This document shows positions 1 to 5,069 of a DNA stretch of 5,806 nt, one piece after another. The DNA comes from an uncultured Cloacibacillus sp. (GTDB lineage Bacteria > Synergistota > Synergistia > Synergistales > Synergistaceae): assembly GCA_934511335.1 (NCBI GenBank), contig CAKSWL010000151.1, positions 1 to 5,806 of the forward strand, given 5' to 3'. Positions within the stretch are counted from its first letter, which is position 1. The number at the start of each line of letters is the position of its first letter. The position numbers and the translations under genes were made by a program. The notes under the pieces are model-generated. The model was not told the origin of the DNA and did not search any database. It was given only the letters and a program-made list of their open reading frames with translations.

Positions 1-367
1 CCTTATCGATCGCGACGAGCCTCTCGGGACGCCATTTGCTCTCCATGTTTTCCCTGATAATATCCTCTATCTTAGCGCGGTTGCTGCGCACTCCGCGAAA
101 AAGTTCCGTCGCGTAGGCCAGCACATCCTCGCGCTCTGAATCAGATAAAGAGAGGTCGAAAGCGGCGACCGACGGAAACTTTTTTTTATCCGGCGGCCCC
201 GCGCCCTCCTCCGCAAGCTCCGCGCTGAAGAGCTCAAGAGCCTCGTCGGCGGAAAGCAGTTCCAGCGCCTCCTGCGGCGGGGTATCGGGTCTCATGTCGA
301 GCATATAGACCAACTGCAGCGCAACCTCGCGCGCCCTGTGGCGCAGACGCGCCTTACGGTACATCAC
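1..367 (-). CDS. nusB: NusB transcription antitermination factor (3' end cut by window edge)
   Basis: NusB binds boxA RNA together with NusE (ribosomal protein S10) and helps RNA polymerase read through rRNA operons; it is cytoplasmic. I translated this strand by hand: 122 codons are visible. Family marks are the N-terminal RHRAREVALQLVYMLD helix (residues 9-24), the middle YATELFRGVRSNRAKIEDII stretch (85-104) and the KWRPERLVAIDK segment (111-122), which lies where family members have the W..eRL..vDr motif. About 60 C-terminal residues should lie outside the window. The start is GTG at 367 with AGGAGA (383-378) 10 nt upstream; ATG at 364 is the alternative, 13 nt away. The Shine-Dalgarno overlaps the stop codon of the upstream membrane-protein gene and the gap is 7 nt, so the two are probably translationally coupled. 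The segment between the first helix and YATELF (about residues 25-82) is some 30 residues longer than in E. coli NusB and includes an acidic part and a KKK run. Confidence 0.88.
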   Translation of the reverse strand, partial: MMYRKARLRHRAREVALQLVYMLDMRPDTPPQEALELLSADEALELFSAELAEEGAGPPDKKKFPSVAAFDLSLSDSEREDVLAYATELFRGVRSNRAKIEDIIRENMESKWRPERLVAIDK

Positions 368-374
368 CAAAAAA

Positions 375-848
375 TCATCTCCTGAAATGTTCTTTCAACG
401 CCGCTATCTGCCGCTGCCCGTCGTCCGTGATCAGTATCCAAGCGATCCCGTAACCGACTACCGCCGAGAAGACAGACCAGAGTACTCCCTTAAGTCCCAT
501 GTGGAAGAGCGCCGTGATGCCGGCGGCGGCCGCAGCCCAGAAGAGCGGCAGCATCCATATCGGCGTCGTCTTTTTATTGTCCTGCGGAGCGACGTTCACC
601 CAGTTCAGCTGCACCGCAATGCCGGACTTGCTGAATATATCCTCGAAGCGCCCTTCAAGGGAGGCTTTCGTCTCAAAATCCGTATCCTCGGGCACCGCGA
701 TGTAGGCGTTAAGTAGGTTTTTTTCGCCGATAAACGAGACCTCCTGCACATAGAGCTCCTGCGGGAGGCGCTTCGCTATGATGAGCTTTACCGCGTCGCC
801 GTCTATCCATACCTTACCAAGTTTTGTCGTTGTCCATAGAAAAAGCAT
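375..848 (-). CDS. Small membrane protein with Asp23-like domain and two C-terminal helices (AmaP-like anchor, reversed order)
   Basis: Not a family I can name with certainty. The 157-residue product has a soluble N-terminal part (about 1-95) and two hydrophobic helices (about 97-117 and 121-140) with a short basic tail, so the N-terminal domain and tail should face the same side of the membrane. The TKLGKVWIDGDAVKLIIAKRL-type start (residues 8-28) lines up by eye with GKVRISEDVIAQLATKAL of the Asp23 protein encoded just upstream, which suggests a diverged Asp23-like fold. Known AmaP proteins of Firmicutes anchor Asp23 at the membrane but carry their helices first and the Asp23-like domain last; here the order is opposite. 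I prefer ATG at 848: GAGAGG (865-860) is 11 nt upstream. An upstream in-frame GTG at 857 sits only 2 nt from it. It follows asp23 across a terminator and precedes nusB by 7 nt. The role as Asp23 anchor is an inference from neighbourhood and topology. Confidence 0.7.
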   Translation of the reverse strand: MLFLWTTTKLGKVWIDGDAVKLIIAKRLPQELYVQEVSFIGEKNLLNAYIAVPEDTDFETKASLEGRFEDIFSKSGIAVQLNWVNVAPQDNKKTTPIWMLPLFWAAAAAGITALFHMGLKGVLWSVFSAVVGYGIAWILITDDGQRQIAALKEHFRR

Positions 849-863
849 ACTCTGCACCGCCTC

Positions 864-901
864 TCAAAAAAGAAGGCCGGTCATCGCAAACCGGCCTCCT
901 T
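864..901 (-). promoter_or_regulatory. Possible six-codon leader ORF embedded in the terminator hairpin
   Basis: Shine-Dalgarno AAGGAGG (901-895) lies in the ascending arm of the terminator stem, followed after 10 nt by ATG (884-882) in the loop. The frame reads MTGLLF and stops at TGA (866-864), overlapping the GAGAGG that serves the next gene. A ribosome on this ORF would melt the hairpin. It may equally be a chance by-product of a GC-rich stem; no conservation can be judged here. Confidence 0.25.
866..901 (-). terminator. Intrinsic terminator after asp23, ahead of anchor/nusB
   Basis: Read on the minus strand, 901-890 pairs with 881-870 to give a 12 bp stem with one G-U wobble and an 8 nt loop (889-882). 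The core GGCCGGT/ACCGGCC is perfect. A T-rich tract follows (CTTCTTTTTT, 875-866). It starts 20 nt after the asp23 stop codon (922). The next gene's Shine-Dalgarno begins directly after the T-run, so this is both a 3' end for the efp-asp23 transcript and the leader of the anchor/nusB genes. I see no convincing promoter between asp23 and the terminator, so downstream genes may depend on partial read-through or on a promoter inside asp23. Confidence 0.82.
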
Positions 902-921
902 GGTCGTTAAACGCTGCTAAA

Positions 922-1389
922 TCAGGCCCCTTCGCCGTGTATCAAATCGGCCCCGTCGGCTGCTTCGCCGTCGGGCGCCTTATTTTCCGCGAAAGCTATA
1001 CCCTGAACATAGATGTTCACGCCTTTGATCGCATAGCCGGTAAAACGCTCCACCTGCTCCTTGATCGCCTCCTGGACGTCCCAACAGACATCGGGAATCC
1101 GCAGACCGTACTTCACGGAGATGTAGGCATCTACGACGATCTCGGGGGACTCGCCGTCCGATATCGAGATACGGACGCCGTTTACCGTCTTGCGTCCTAG
1201 CCGGAGGTTCGCCATCAGCCCCGGGCTTGCGGGTGAAACTCCCTCGACGCTGTTGAGAGCCTTGGTGGCAAGCTGCGCGATGACATCCTCGGAGATGCGG
1301 ACCTTACCCTCAAGATTTGTCTGGCCAAGGCCGGATTCCATCTCCTCTTTTTCTTCGACTGTGAAATTTTCGTTCATTGAATCAACCAC
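922..1389 (-). CDS. Asp23/Gls24 family envelope stress response protein
   Basis: Asp23/Gls24 proteins (old DUF322) are abundant, membrane-associated proteins linked to envelope and alkaline stress in Gram-positive bacteria; the biochemical action is not settled. The 155-residue product has the family pattern in order: LEGKVRISEDVIAQLATKAL (26-45), a SVEGVSP turn (47-53), a GVRISI strand (71-76), EIVVDAYISVKYGLRIPDV (83-101), the VQEAIKEQVERFTG helix (105-118) and the closing VNIYVQGIAF (124-133). The first 25 residues are acidic and the last 20 are a disordered, acidic tail. The start is GTG at 1389, with AGGGAGG (1405-1399) 9 nt upstream; the internal ATG at 1377 is 21 nt from that site. It lies 85 nt after the CD1247-like gene, with no promoter or terminator recognised between them, so co-transcription with efp is likely. 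The terminator that follows ends this unit. Confidence 0.92.
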   Translation of the reverse strand: MVDSMNENFTVEEKEEMESGLGQTNLEGKVRISEDVIAQLATKALNSVEGVSPASPGLMANLRLGRKTVNGVRISISDGESPEIVVDAYISVKYGLRIPDVCWDVQEAIKEQVERFTGYAIKGVNIYVQGIAFAENKAPDGEAADGADLIHGEGA

Positions 1390-1474
1390 GACGTAATTCC
1401 TCCCTCGCTACGAAATCTCTAAACTCCCTCAACAACGGCGCGGCACCTCTTCTTCCGGGCGAAACCTGCGCCGC

Positions 1475-1912
1475 CTAATCCTCCGGAAGCTTGAAGGATT
1501 TGCCGCAGTGAGGGCAGACGATATCTTCTTCTTCGCCGTACATTGCCGGCTCAAAGTAAAAATCGTTGTTGCAGTTCGGACATGTTACCGACTCGTATTC
1601 CTCTTCGTCAAAATCCTCAAAGTCTTCCTCGTCATCATCCTCATAGTGATGGTGATGGCAGCACTCGTCATCATCCTCATCCTCATAGAGCTCGTCAAGC
1701 TCATCTTCGATATTCGAGACATCCTCGTCAAGCTGTTCGAGGTAGGCATTGAGCTCCTCATGTACCTCTTCGTGATCCTCAATTGCAACAGCCAGGGAAT
1801 CCAGTGCATCAACTAATGCGGTGTAAAACTTTGCTTTGTCAGGCGAATCAGCCGTTAAATTCTGTCCGTCGATAAGCCCCTTCAAATATGCTATTTTCTC
1901 ACGTGCGCTCAT
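1475..1912 (-). CDS. CD1247-type acidic zinc-ribbon protein
   Basis: Resembles small Firmicutes proteins annotated as CD1247 N-terminal domain-containing; their function is unknown. The 145-residue product has three parts. Residues 1-60 form a helical domain starting REKIAYLKGLIDGQNL, typical of the family. Residues 61-109 are an extremely acidic Asp/Glu-rich linker. Residues 111-136 form a zinc ribbon with CPNC (C111, C114) and CPHC (C133, C136). Inside the acidic linker is a Cys-Cys-His-His-His-His run (84-89), which I do not associate with the family. No signal peptide or membrane helix is seen, so the protein is probably cytoplasmic. ATG at 1912 has AGGAGGG (1925-1919) with a 6 nt gap. 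It follows efp by 51 nt without a terminator and is probably co-transcribed with efp and asp23. The family link rests on memory of related sequences, not on a search. Confidence 0.78.
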   Translation of the reverse strand: MSAREKIAYLKGLIDGQNLTADSPDKAKFYTALVDALDSLAVAIEDHEEVHEELNAYLEQLDEDVSNIEDELDELYEDEDDDECCHHHHYEDDDEEDFEDFDEEEYESVTCPNCNNDFYFEPAMYGEEEDIVCPHCGKSFKLPED

Positions 1913-1963
1913 TTGAATCCCTCCTGTTGGATTATGCGAATGCCGGAAGAAACCTGTGCGCGG

Positions 1964-2536
1964 TTACTTCTTCGCTCGCTCTAAATACTCTCCCGTCCTC
2001 GTGTCGACGACTATCTCTTCGCCGTTTTCCACAAAGAACGGAACAGTAACTACCAGGCCTGTCTCGGTCGTCGCCGGCTTGCCGCCGCCGGAGGCCGTGT
2101 CTCCTTTAAATCCGGGCGGCGTGTCGGTGACCTTCATCGTCACCTGGTTGGGAAGCTCGATACCCATCACTCGCCCTTCGTACATATCGAAGCTGACCTC
2201 AAGGTCATCTATAAGGAACTTTGCCATATCGCCGAGGACATCGGGCGATAGAGTCACCTGATCGTACGATTCCATATCCATAAAGACGAAGTCGTCCCCG
2301 TCCTTGTACTGGTACTGCGCGGGTTTTTCGTCAAAGATGATCCTCTCAAAGCGTTCGCCCGACTTGAACGACTGGTCCACACCCGAGCCCGTTTCAAGGT
2401 TGCGGAGCTTGCCGCGGACGATGGCCCCGCCTCTCCCCATCTTGTGATGCGAACATTCGAGGATGACCCACATCCCGCCTTCCCATTTAATTTTCAGACC
2501 GGGACGGAAATCGCTCGTATCGACTATCTGTGCCAT
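1964..2536 (-). CDS. efp: Translation elongation factor P
   Basis: EF-P binds between the P and E sites of the ribosome and relieves stalling at polyproline stretches. The 190-residue product matches full family length and three-domain layout: N-terminal KOW-like domain (MAQIVDTSDFRPGLKIKWEG to about 65), middle OB domain with ELPNQVTMKVTDTPPG (family ELP..V...V..T.PG), and C-terminal domain with TGLVVTVPFFVENGE.I.VDTRTGEYLERA. The start is ATG at 2536, giving the standard MAQIV N-terminus, with GGGAGG (2551-2546) 9 nt upstream; longer in-frame starts to 2590 would add 18 non-family residues and are rejected. The modification loop reads HHKMGRGGAIVR, so Arg35 stands where E. coli has the lysine that is beta-lysylated (Lys34). 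It is the first gene of the unit driven by the promoter at 2610-2639, which then runs through the CD1247-like and asp23 genes. Confidence 0.96.
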   Translation of the reverse strand: MAQIVDTSDFRPGLKIKWEGGMWVILECSHHKMGRGGAIVRGKLRNLETGSGVDQSFKSGERFERIIFDEKPAQYQYKDGDDFVFMDMESYDQVTLSPDVLGDMAKFLIDDLEVSFDMYEGRVMGIELPNQVTMKVTDTPPGFKGDTASGGGKPATTETGLVVTVPFFVENGEEIVVDTRTGEYLERAKK

Positions 2537-2609
2537 TAAAAAATGCCTCCCTGTGCTTGTATGAGCATACCTTATGCCCACATATATCATTTCCTGACTA
2601 TGCTATAAA

Positions 2610-2639
2610 ATCATAACATAAAATGTGTTGACTTATCAA
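2610..2639 (-). promoter_or_regulatory. efp: Predicted sigma-70-type promoter of efp
   Basis: On the minus strand, -35 TTGATA (2639-2634) and -10 TATGAT (2615-2610) are separated by 18 nt, each one mismatch from consensus at most. The expected start of transcription is near 2603, which leaves a 5' leader of about 66 nt to the efp ATG. The surrounding 2580-2660 is the only AT-rich island in the window, and the upstream flank (2640-2660) is also AT-rich, as in an UP element. Prediction from sequence only. Confidence 0.65.
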
Positions 2640-2659
2640 ATATTATAGACAAATAATAT
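2640..2659. repeat. AT-rich inverted repeat directly upstream of the efp -35 box
   Basis: ATATTAT (2640-2646) and ATAATAT (2653-2659) are perfect 7 bp inverted copies around a 6 bp spacer. The repeat abuts the -35 hexamer of the efp promoter, a position suited to an activator site or UP element. It might instead be chance in AT-rich DNA. There is no gene in 2537-2710; apart from this repeat, the promoter and the efp Shine-Dalgarno I see nothing else there, and in particular no clear intrinsic terminator for the pilus genes. Confidence 0.4.
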
Positions 2660-2710
2660 CGTCCAAAAGAGCCAACTTACGCATTTCCGCCGTCATCCGC
2701 CGCGCGGCGC

Positions 2711-3697
2711 TTATTGCCCGCAATTATTCATTACGGGCCAGGTAAACTCCGCACAGTAAAGAATATAGGGCGAGCGCCCCTGCCACCGCGATAGGATATC
2801 TCCCCTGCACTTTTCCGCGCCGACGATGCGCCCGGGGGCGAGGGTATCGTCGTCGCCGCGCACGACGATACAGACCGTCAGCGCCCGTCCGCCGCCGTCA
2901 AGATAGAAGCGGATCTCGCAGACGCCGTTTTCGCGCGGCTGCTCGCCGGTCGTGCGAAAGTCTTTCGTGTAAAGCTTTCCGTCCCGCGCCCAACACTCCA
3001 GCGCGCGAAAAAGCAGCAGACGCTCTCCCCGCGGAACGAAGACCTCCTCCGCAAGGTAATTTTTCAGTTCGAGCTCGGCGCCGGAGGCTTTCAGAACCGT
3101 CATCGGCACCCGCGGCGGCCGGCTGTTTTCAAATATTACCCAATTTTTTACGGAGCCGGCTTTATCGAACAGATCAAGCGCGAAATGATCGAGGTTGGGG
3201 GCCGCGTCAAAGCGCACCGCAGAGGCCGTCTTGCCGACTAAGCCGGCACTCCGCGTCCGGCAAAGCTCGGGATAGGCGTAGGCAAGGCGCAGAAGCCCTC
3301 CTGACAGACCGTCATCCGGCCCCGGCAAAACGGAGATCGGCCCATCCCAGCTGAACGGCTGCCTGGGCTTTTCGCCAAAGGCCGTTTTGTACAAGCCGGC
3401 CTCAACGGGAAGCCCCAACGCGCAGTAGAAAACAGGGTTTCGCAGGATGGCGCAGACCGTCCAGATTCGCGACTCCGCTATCCGGCGGTCGCAATACAGG
3501 CGATAAGCGTAGAGCGTGTTTTTCAAGGGCGAAAACAGCGCGGGGAGAATAAGCGATATTATCAGAAGGACGACGAGACATTCCGCAAGCGTAAAAGCAA
3601 AACGGCGTCTATCCCCACCACACGGCAACGCGGGGCGTTCAAGATTTCCAGCAGCGGGCTCAGGCTTAAGGCGTTCGCCCGGTATCCGGCCAGACAA
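2711..3697 (-). CDS. Type IV prepilin-like protein, PilW/PulJ-like minor pseudopilin (cysteine-rich)
   Basis: Probable minor pilin or pseudopilin, processed by prepilin peptidase (PilD) and inserted in the inner membrane before assembly. The signal is clear: RRR (30-32), then FA/FTLAECLVVLLIISLI, with cleavage expected after Ala34, Phe at +1 and Glu39 at +5, followed by a hydrophobic helix (about 40-55). Ala at -1 replaces the usual Gly; Ala is tolerated in some prepilins. The mature part (294 residues) is larger than a major pilin and fits PilW/PulJ-size minor subunits; I recognise no further domain. It has 11 cysteines after the cleavage point, which is many for a pilin. The start is TTG at 3697, with GGAG 6 nt upstream; an in-frame stop lies just before it. 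The only other start candidate before the cleavage site is TTG at codon 24, giving a more usual 11-residue leader but with no good ribosome site. It overlaps the preceding prepilin-like gene by 32 nt. Confidence 0.72.
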   Translation of the reverse strand: MSGRIPGERLKPEPAAGNLERPALPCGGDRRRFAFTLAECLVVLLIISLILPALFSPLKNTLYAYRLYCDRRIAESRIWTVCAILRNPVFYCALGLPVEAGLYKTAFGEKPRQPFSWDGPISVLPGPDDGLSGGLLRLAYAYPELCRTRSAGLVGKTASAVRFDAAPNLDHFALDLFDKAGSVKNWVIFENSRPPRVPMTVLKASGAELELKNYLAEEVFVPRGERLLLFRALECWARDGKLYTKDFRTTGEQPRENGVCEIRFYLDGGGRALTVCIVVRGDDDTLAPGRIVGAEKCRGDILSRWQGRSPYILYCAEFTWPVMNNCGQ

Positions 3698-3977
3698 CAG
3701 CTACTCCGTCCCTGCCCGCGCCCGGTACAGATATACGCCTCGCCGCGACGCCGCCGGGAATCGTGACGCGCTCCTCCGCCGCTAGCGGCACCCCGATGCC
3801 GGCGGCGAGGCGTGCGACGGCGTCCGCGCGCGCCGTCTCGGCGGAAAGCCGTGCATTCACGCGTTCCGCAAACGCCGCAGCCCAGTGGAGCGCGGCGACT
3901 GCGGCGGACAGAAAGACAAGCATGATAAAAAGGGATACGACCGCCTCCACAAGCAGGGAGCCTCTATGACTCCCCAT
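3666..3977 (-). CDS. Short type IV prepilin-like protein (PilV/PulI-like)
   Basis: A 103-residue protein with a compact class-III-like leader: MGSHRG/SLLVEAVVSLFIMLVFL. Cleavage is expected after Gly6, with Ser at +1 and Glu11 at +5, and the hydrophobic helix covers about residues 7-30. The remainder is Ala/Arg-rich with no recognised domain, starting with a helix (AERVNARLSAETARADAVARL) typical of the pilin stalk. This points to a minor pilin or pseudopilin assembled by the PilB/PilT machine next door. ATG at 3977 is the only start that gives a leader; two in-frame stops precede it. No strong Shine-Dalgarno is visible, but the start overlaps the end of pilT by 14 nt, so re-initiation by ribosomes finishing pilT is likely. 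Its stop lies 32 nt inside the next prepilin-like gene. Confidence 0.72.
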   Translation of the reverse strand: MGSHRGSLLVEAVVSLFIMLVFLSAAVAALHWAAAFAERVNARLSAETARADAVARLAAGIGVPLAAEERVTIPGGVAARRISVPGAGRDGVAVVWPDTGRTP

Positions 3978-5049
3978 TCATCATATAACGGCTGAAGCTA
4001 TCCGCATCATAGGCATGGGCCAGCGCGTCTCTTCTGCCGATCATTCCTTTCTGGCAGAGCATAGCAAGGTCCTGGTCCATCGTGTGCATGCCGAGTGCCG
4101 AGCCGGTCTGGATGACGTTTTTTATCTGCGAGCTCTTGCCCTCGCGGATATAGTTGCGGACGGCGTTGGTCGCGACAAGATATTCCGTGGCCACCACGCG
4201 CCCCGGAATGCCCTCAAGCGGGATCAGCTGCTGCGAAAGGACGCCGAGCAGCATCGAAGCCAGCTGGATGCGTATCTGCTGCTGCTGATAGGGGGGAAAC
4301 ACGTCGATTATACGGTCGATACTCTGCGACGCGTCGCGCGTATGCAGAGTCGCGAGCACCAGATGGCCGGTCTCCGCGGCGGTGATCGCCGCTGAGATCG
4401 TCTCAAGGTCTCTCATTTCGCCGATCATTATCACGTCCGGGTCCTGGCGCATCGCGCGGCGCAGCGCCTCGGCGAAGCTCTTCGTGTCGCGGCCGAGCTC
4501 GCGCTGGTGGATGAGCGCGACCTCCGAGGTATAGAGGTATTCTATCGGGTCCTCGACGGTGACGATATGCACGGAGCGCGTGAGGTTTATCTCCTGGATG
4601 ATCGCCGCGAGCGTCGTAGATTTGCCGGAACCGGTCGGCCCGGTGACGAGAAAGAGTCCGTTATTTTTCTTCGTCATCTGCTTCAGCTCGTCCGGCAGCC
4701 CCAGCTGCTTTATCGTGCGGATATTTGAGGTGATGGCGCGCAGCGCGAGCGCCGGAGAGCCCTTCTCATGCGAGAAATTGGCGCGGAAGCGCTGCTCTTT
4801 CACCCCCATGTCGAGGCTGAAGCTGAAGTCGTATTCCCGCTCATTGTTGAAACGTTCGATCTGGCTCTCCGTCAACAGCTCGCTGACAGCCTGGCGCATA
4901 TCCTCTTCGGTCAGCGGCCGGCCTCCGGGGATGCGCACAAGATTTCCGTCTATCCTCTGCATCGGCACGTCCCCGACGCTCAGGTGGACGTCGCTCGCAC
5001 AGCTGTTTATTCCTCTTGTCAGTATATCTTTCAGGACAAATCCCATCAT
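3964..5049 (-). CDS. pilT: Type IV pilus retraction ATPase PilT
   Basis: Hexameric cytoplasmic ATPase that drives pilus disassembly and twitching motility. The 361-residue product is full length. The N-terminal domain has ASDVHLSVGDVPMQRIDGNL (18-37). The RecA-like domain has Walker [10 protein letters not shown] (137-145), Asp box VTVEDPIEYL (163-172), Walker B DPDVIMIGEMRD (203-214) and His box GHLVLATLHTRDA (228-240). The C-terminal AVRNYIREGK (296-305) corresponds to the AIRNLIRE motif that is characteristic of PilT and needed for retraction; QTGSALGMHTMDQDL (314-328) is also PilT-like. There is no CxxC pair as in PilB, which supports PilT over PilB. The start is ATG at 5049, with AGGA (5063-5060) 10 nt upstream; a second ATG follows immediately. 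It begins 20 nt after pilB and overlaps the following prepilin-like gene by 14 nt. Confidence 0.95.
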   Translation of the reverse strand: MMGFVLKDILTRGINSCASDVHLSVGDVPMQRIDGNLVRIPGGRPLTEEDMRQAVSELLTESQIERFNNEREYDFSFSLDMGVKEQRFRANFSHEKGSPALALRAITSNIRTIKQLGLPDELKQMTKKNNGLFLVTGPTGSGKSTTLAAIIQEINLTRSVHIVTVEDPIEYLYTSEVALIHQRELGRDTKSFAEALRRAMRQDPDVIMIGEMRDLETISAAITAAETGHLVLATLHTRDASQSIDRIIDVFPPYQQQQIRIQLASMLLGVLSQQLIPLEGIPGRVVATEYLVATNAVRNYIREGKSSQIKNVIQTGSALGMHTMDQDLAMLCQKGMIGRRDALAHAYDADSFSRYMMNGES

Positions 5050-5069
5050 TTCGGCAGGTTCCTTTAAAT

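Noticed and set aside
778..1200. A 140-codon plus-strand frame across the asp23 3' end and the terminator
   Set aside because: It runs antisense to a clear Asp23 protein and through the terminator hairpin, without a ribosome site or recognisable product.
1390..1474. Possible terminator between the CD1247-like gene and asp23
   Set aside because: GC-rich pieces pair only partly and no T-run follows on the minus strand.
1621..1700. Short CAT/CTC-type repeats that look like a tandem array
   Set aside because: They are the Asp/Glu/His codons of the acidic linker, with irregular units and an intact reading frame; not a CRISPR or satellite repeat.
1585..1812. A second minus-strand frame inside the CD1247-like gene
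   Set aside because: Met/Thr/Arg/Ser-rich translation arises from the frame-shifted Asp/Glu/His codons of the low-complexity acidic linker.
2537..2590. Longer EF-P start adding 18 residues
   Set aside because: The added residues do not fit the EF-P N-terminus, and a proper Shine-Dalgarno stands 9 nt before ATG at 2536.
2629..2660. TTGACT on the plus strand as a rightward promoter
   Set aside because: No -10 hexamer at a suitable distance and no plus-strand gene follows.
3516..3785. Plus-strand frame opposite the prepilin-like genes
   Set aside because: Arg/Pro-rich shadow of GC-rich coding DNA; the minus-strand genes have prepilin signals and operon spacing.
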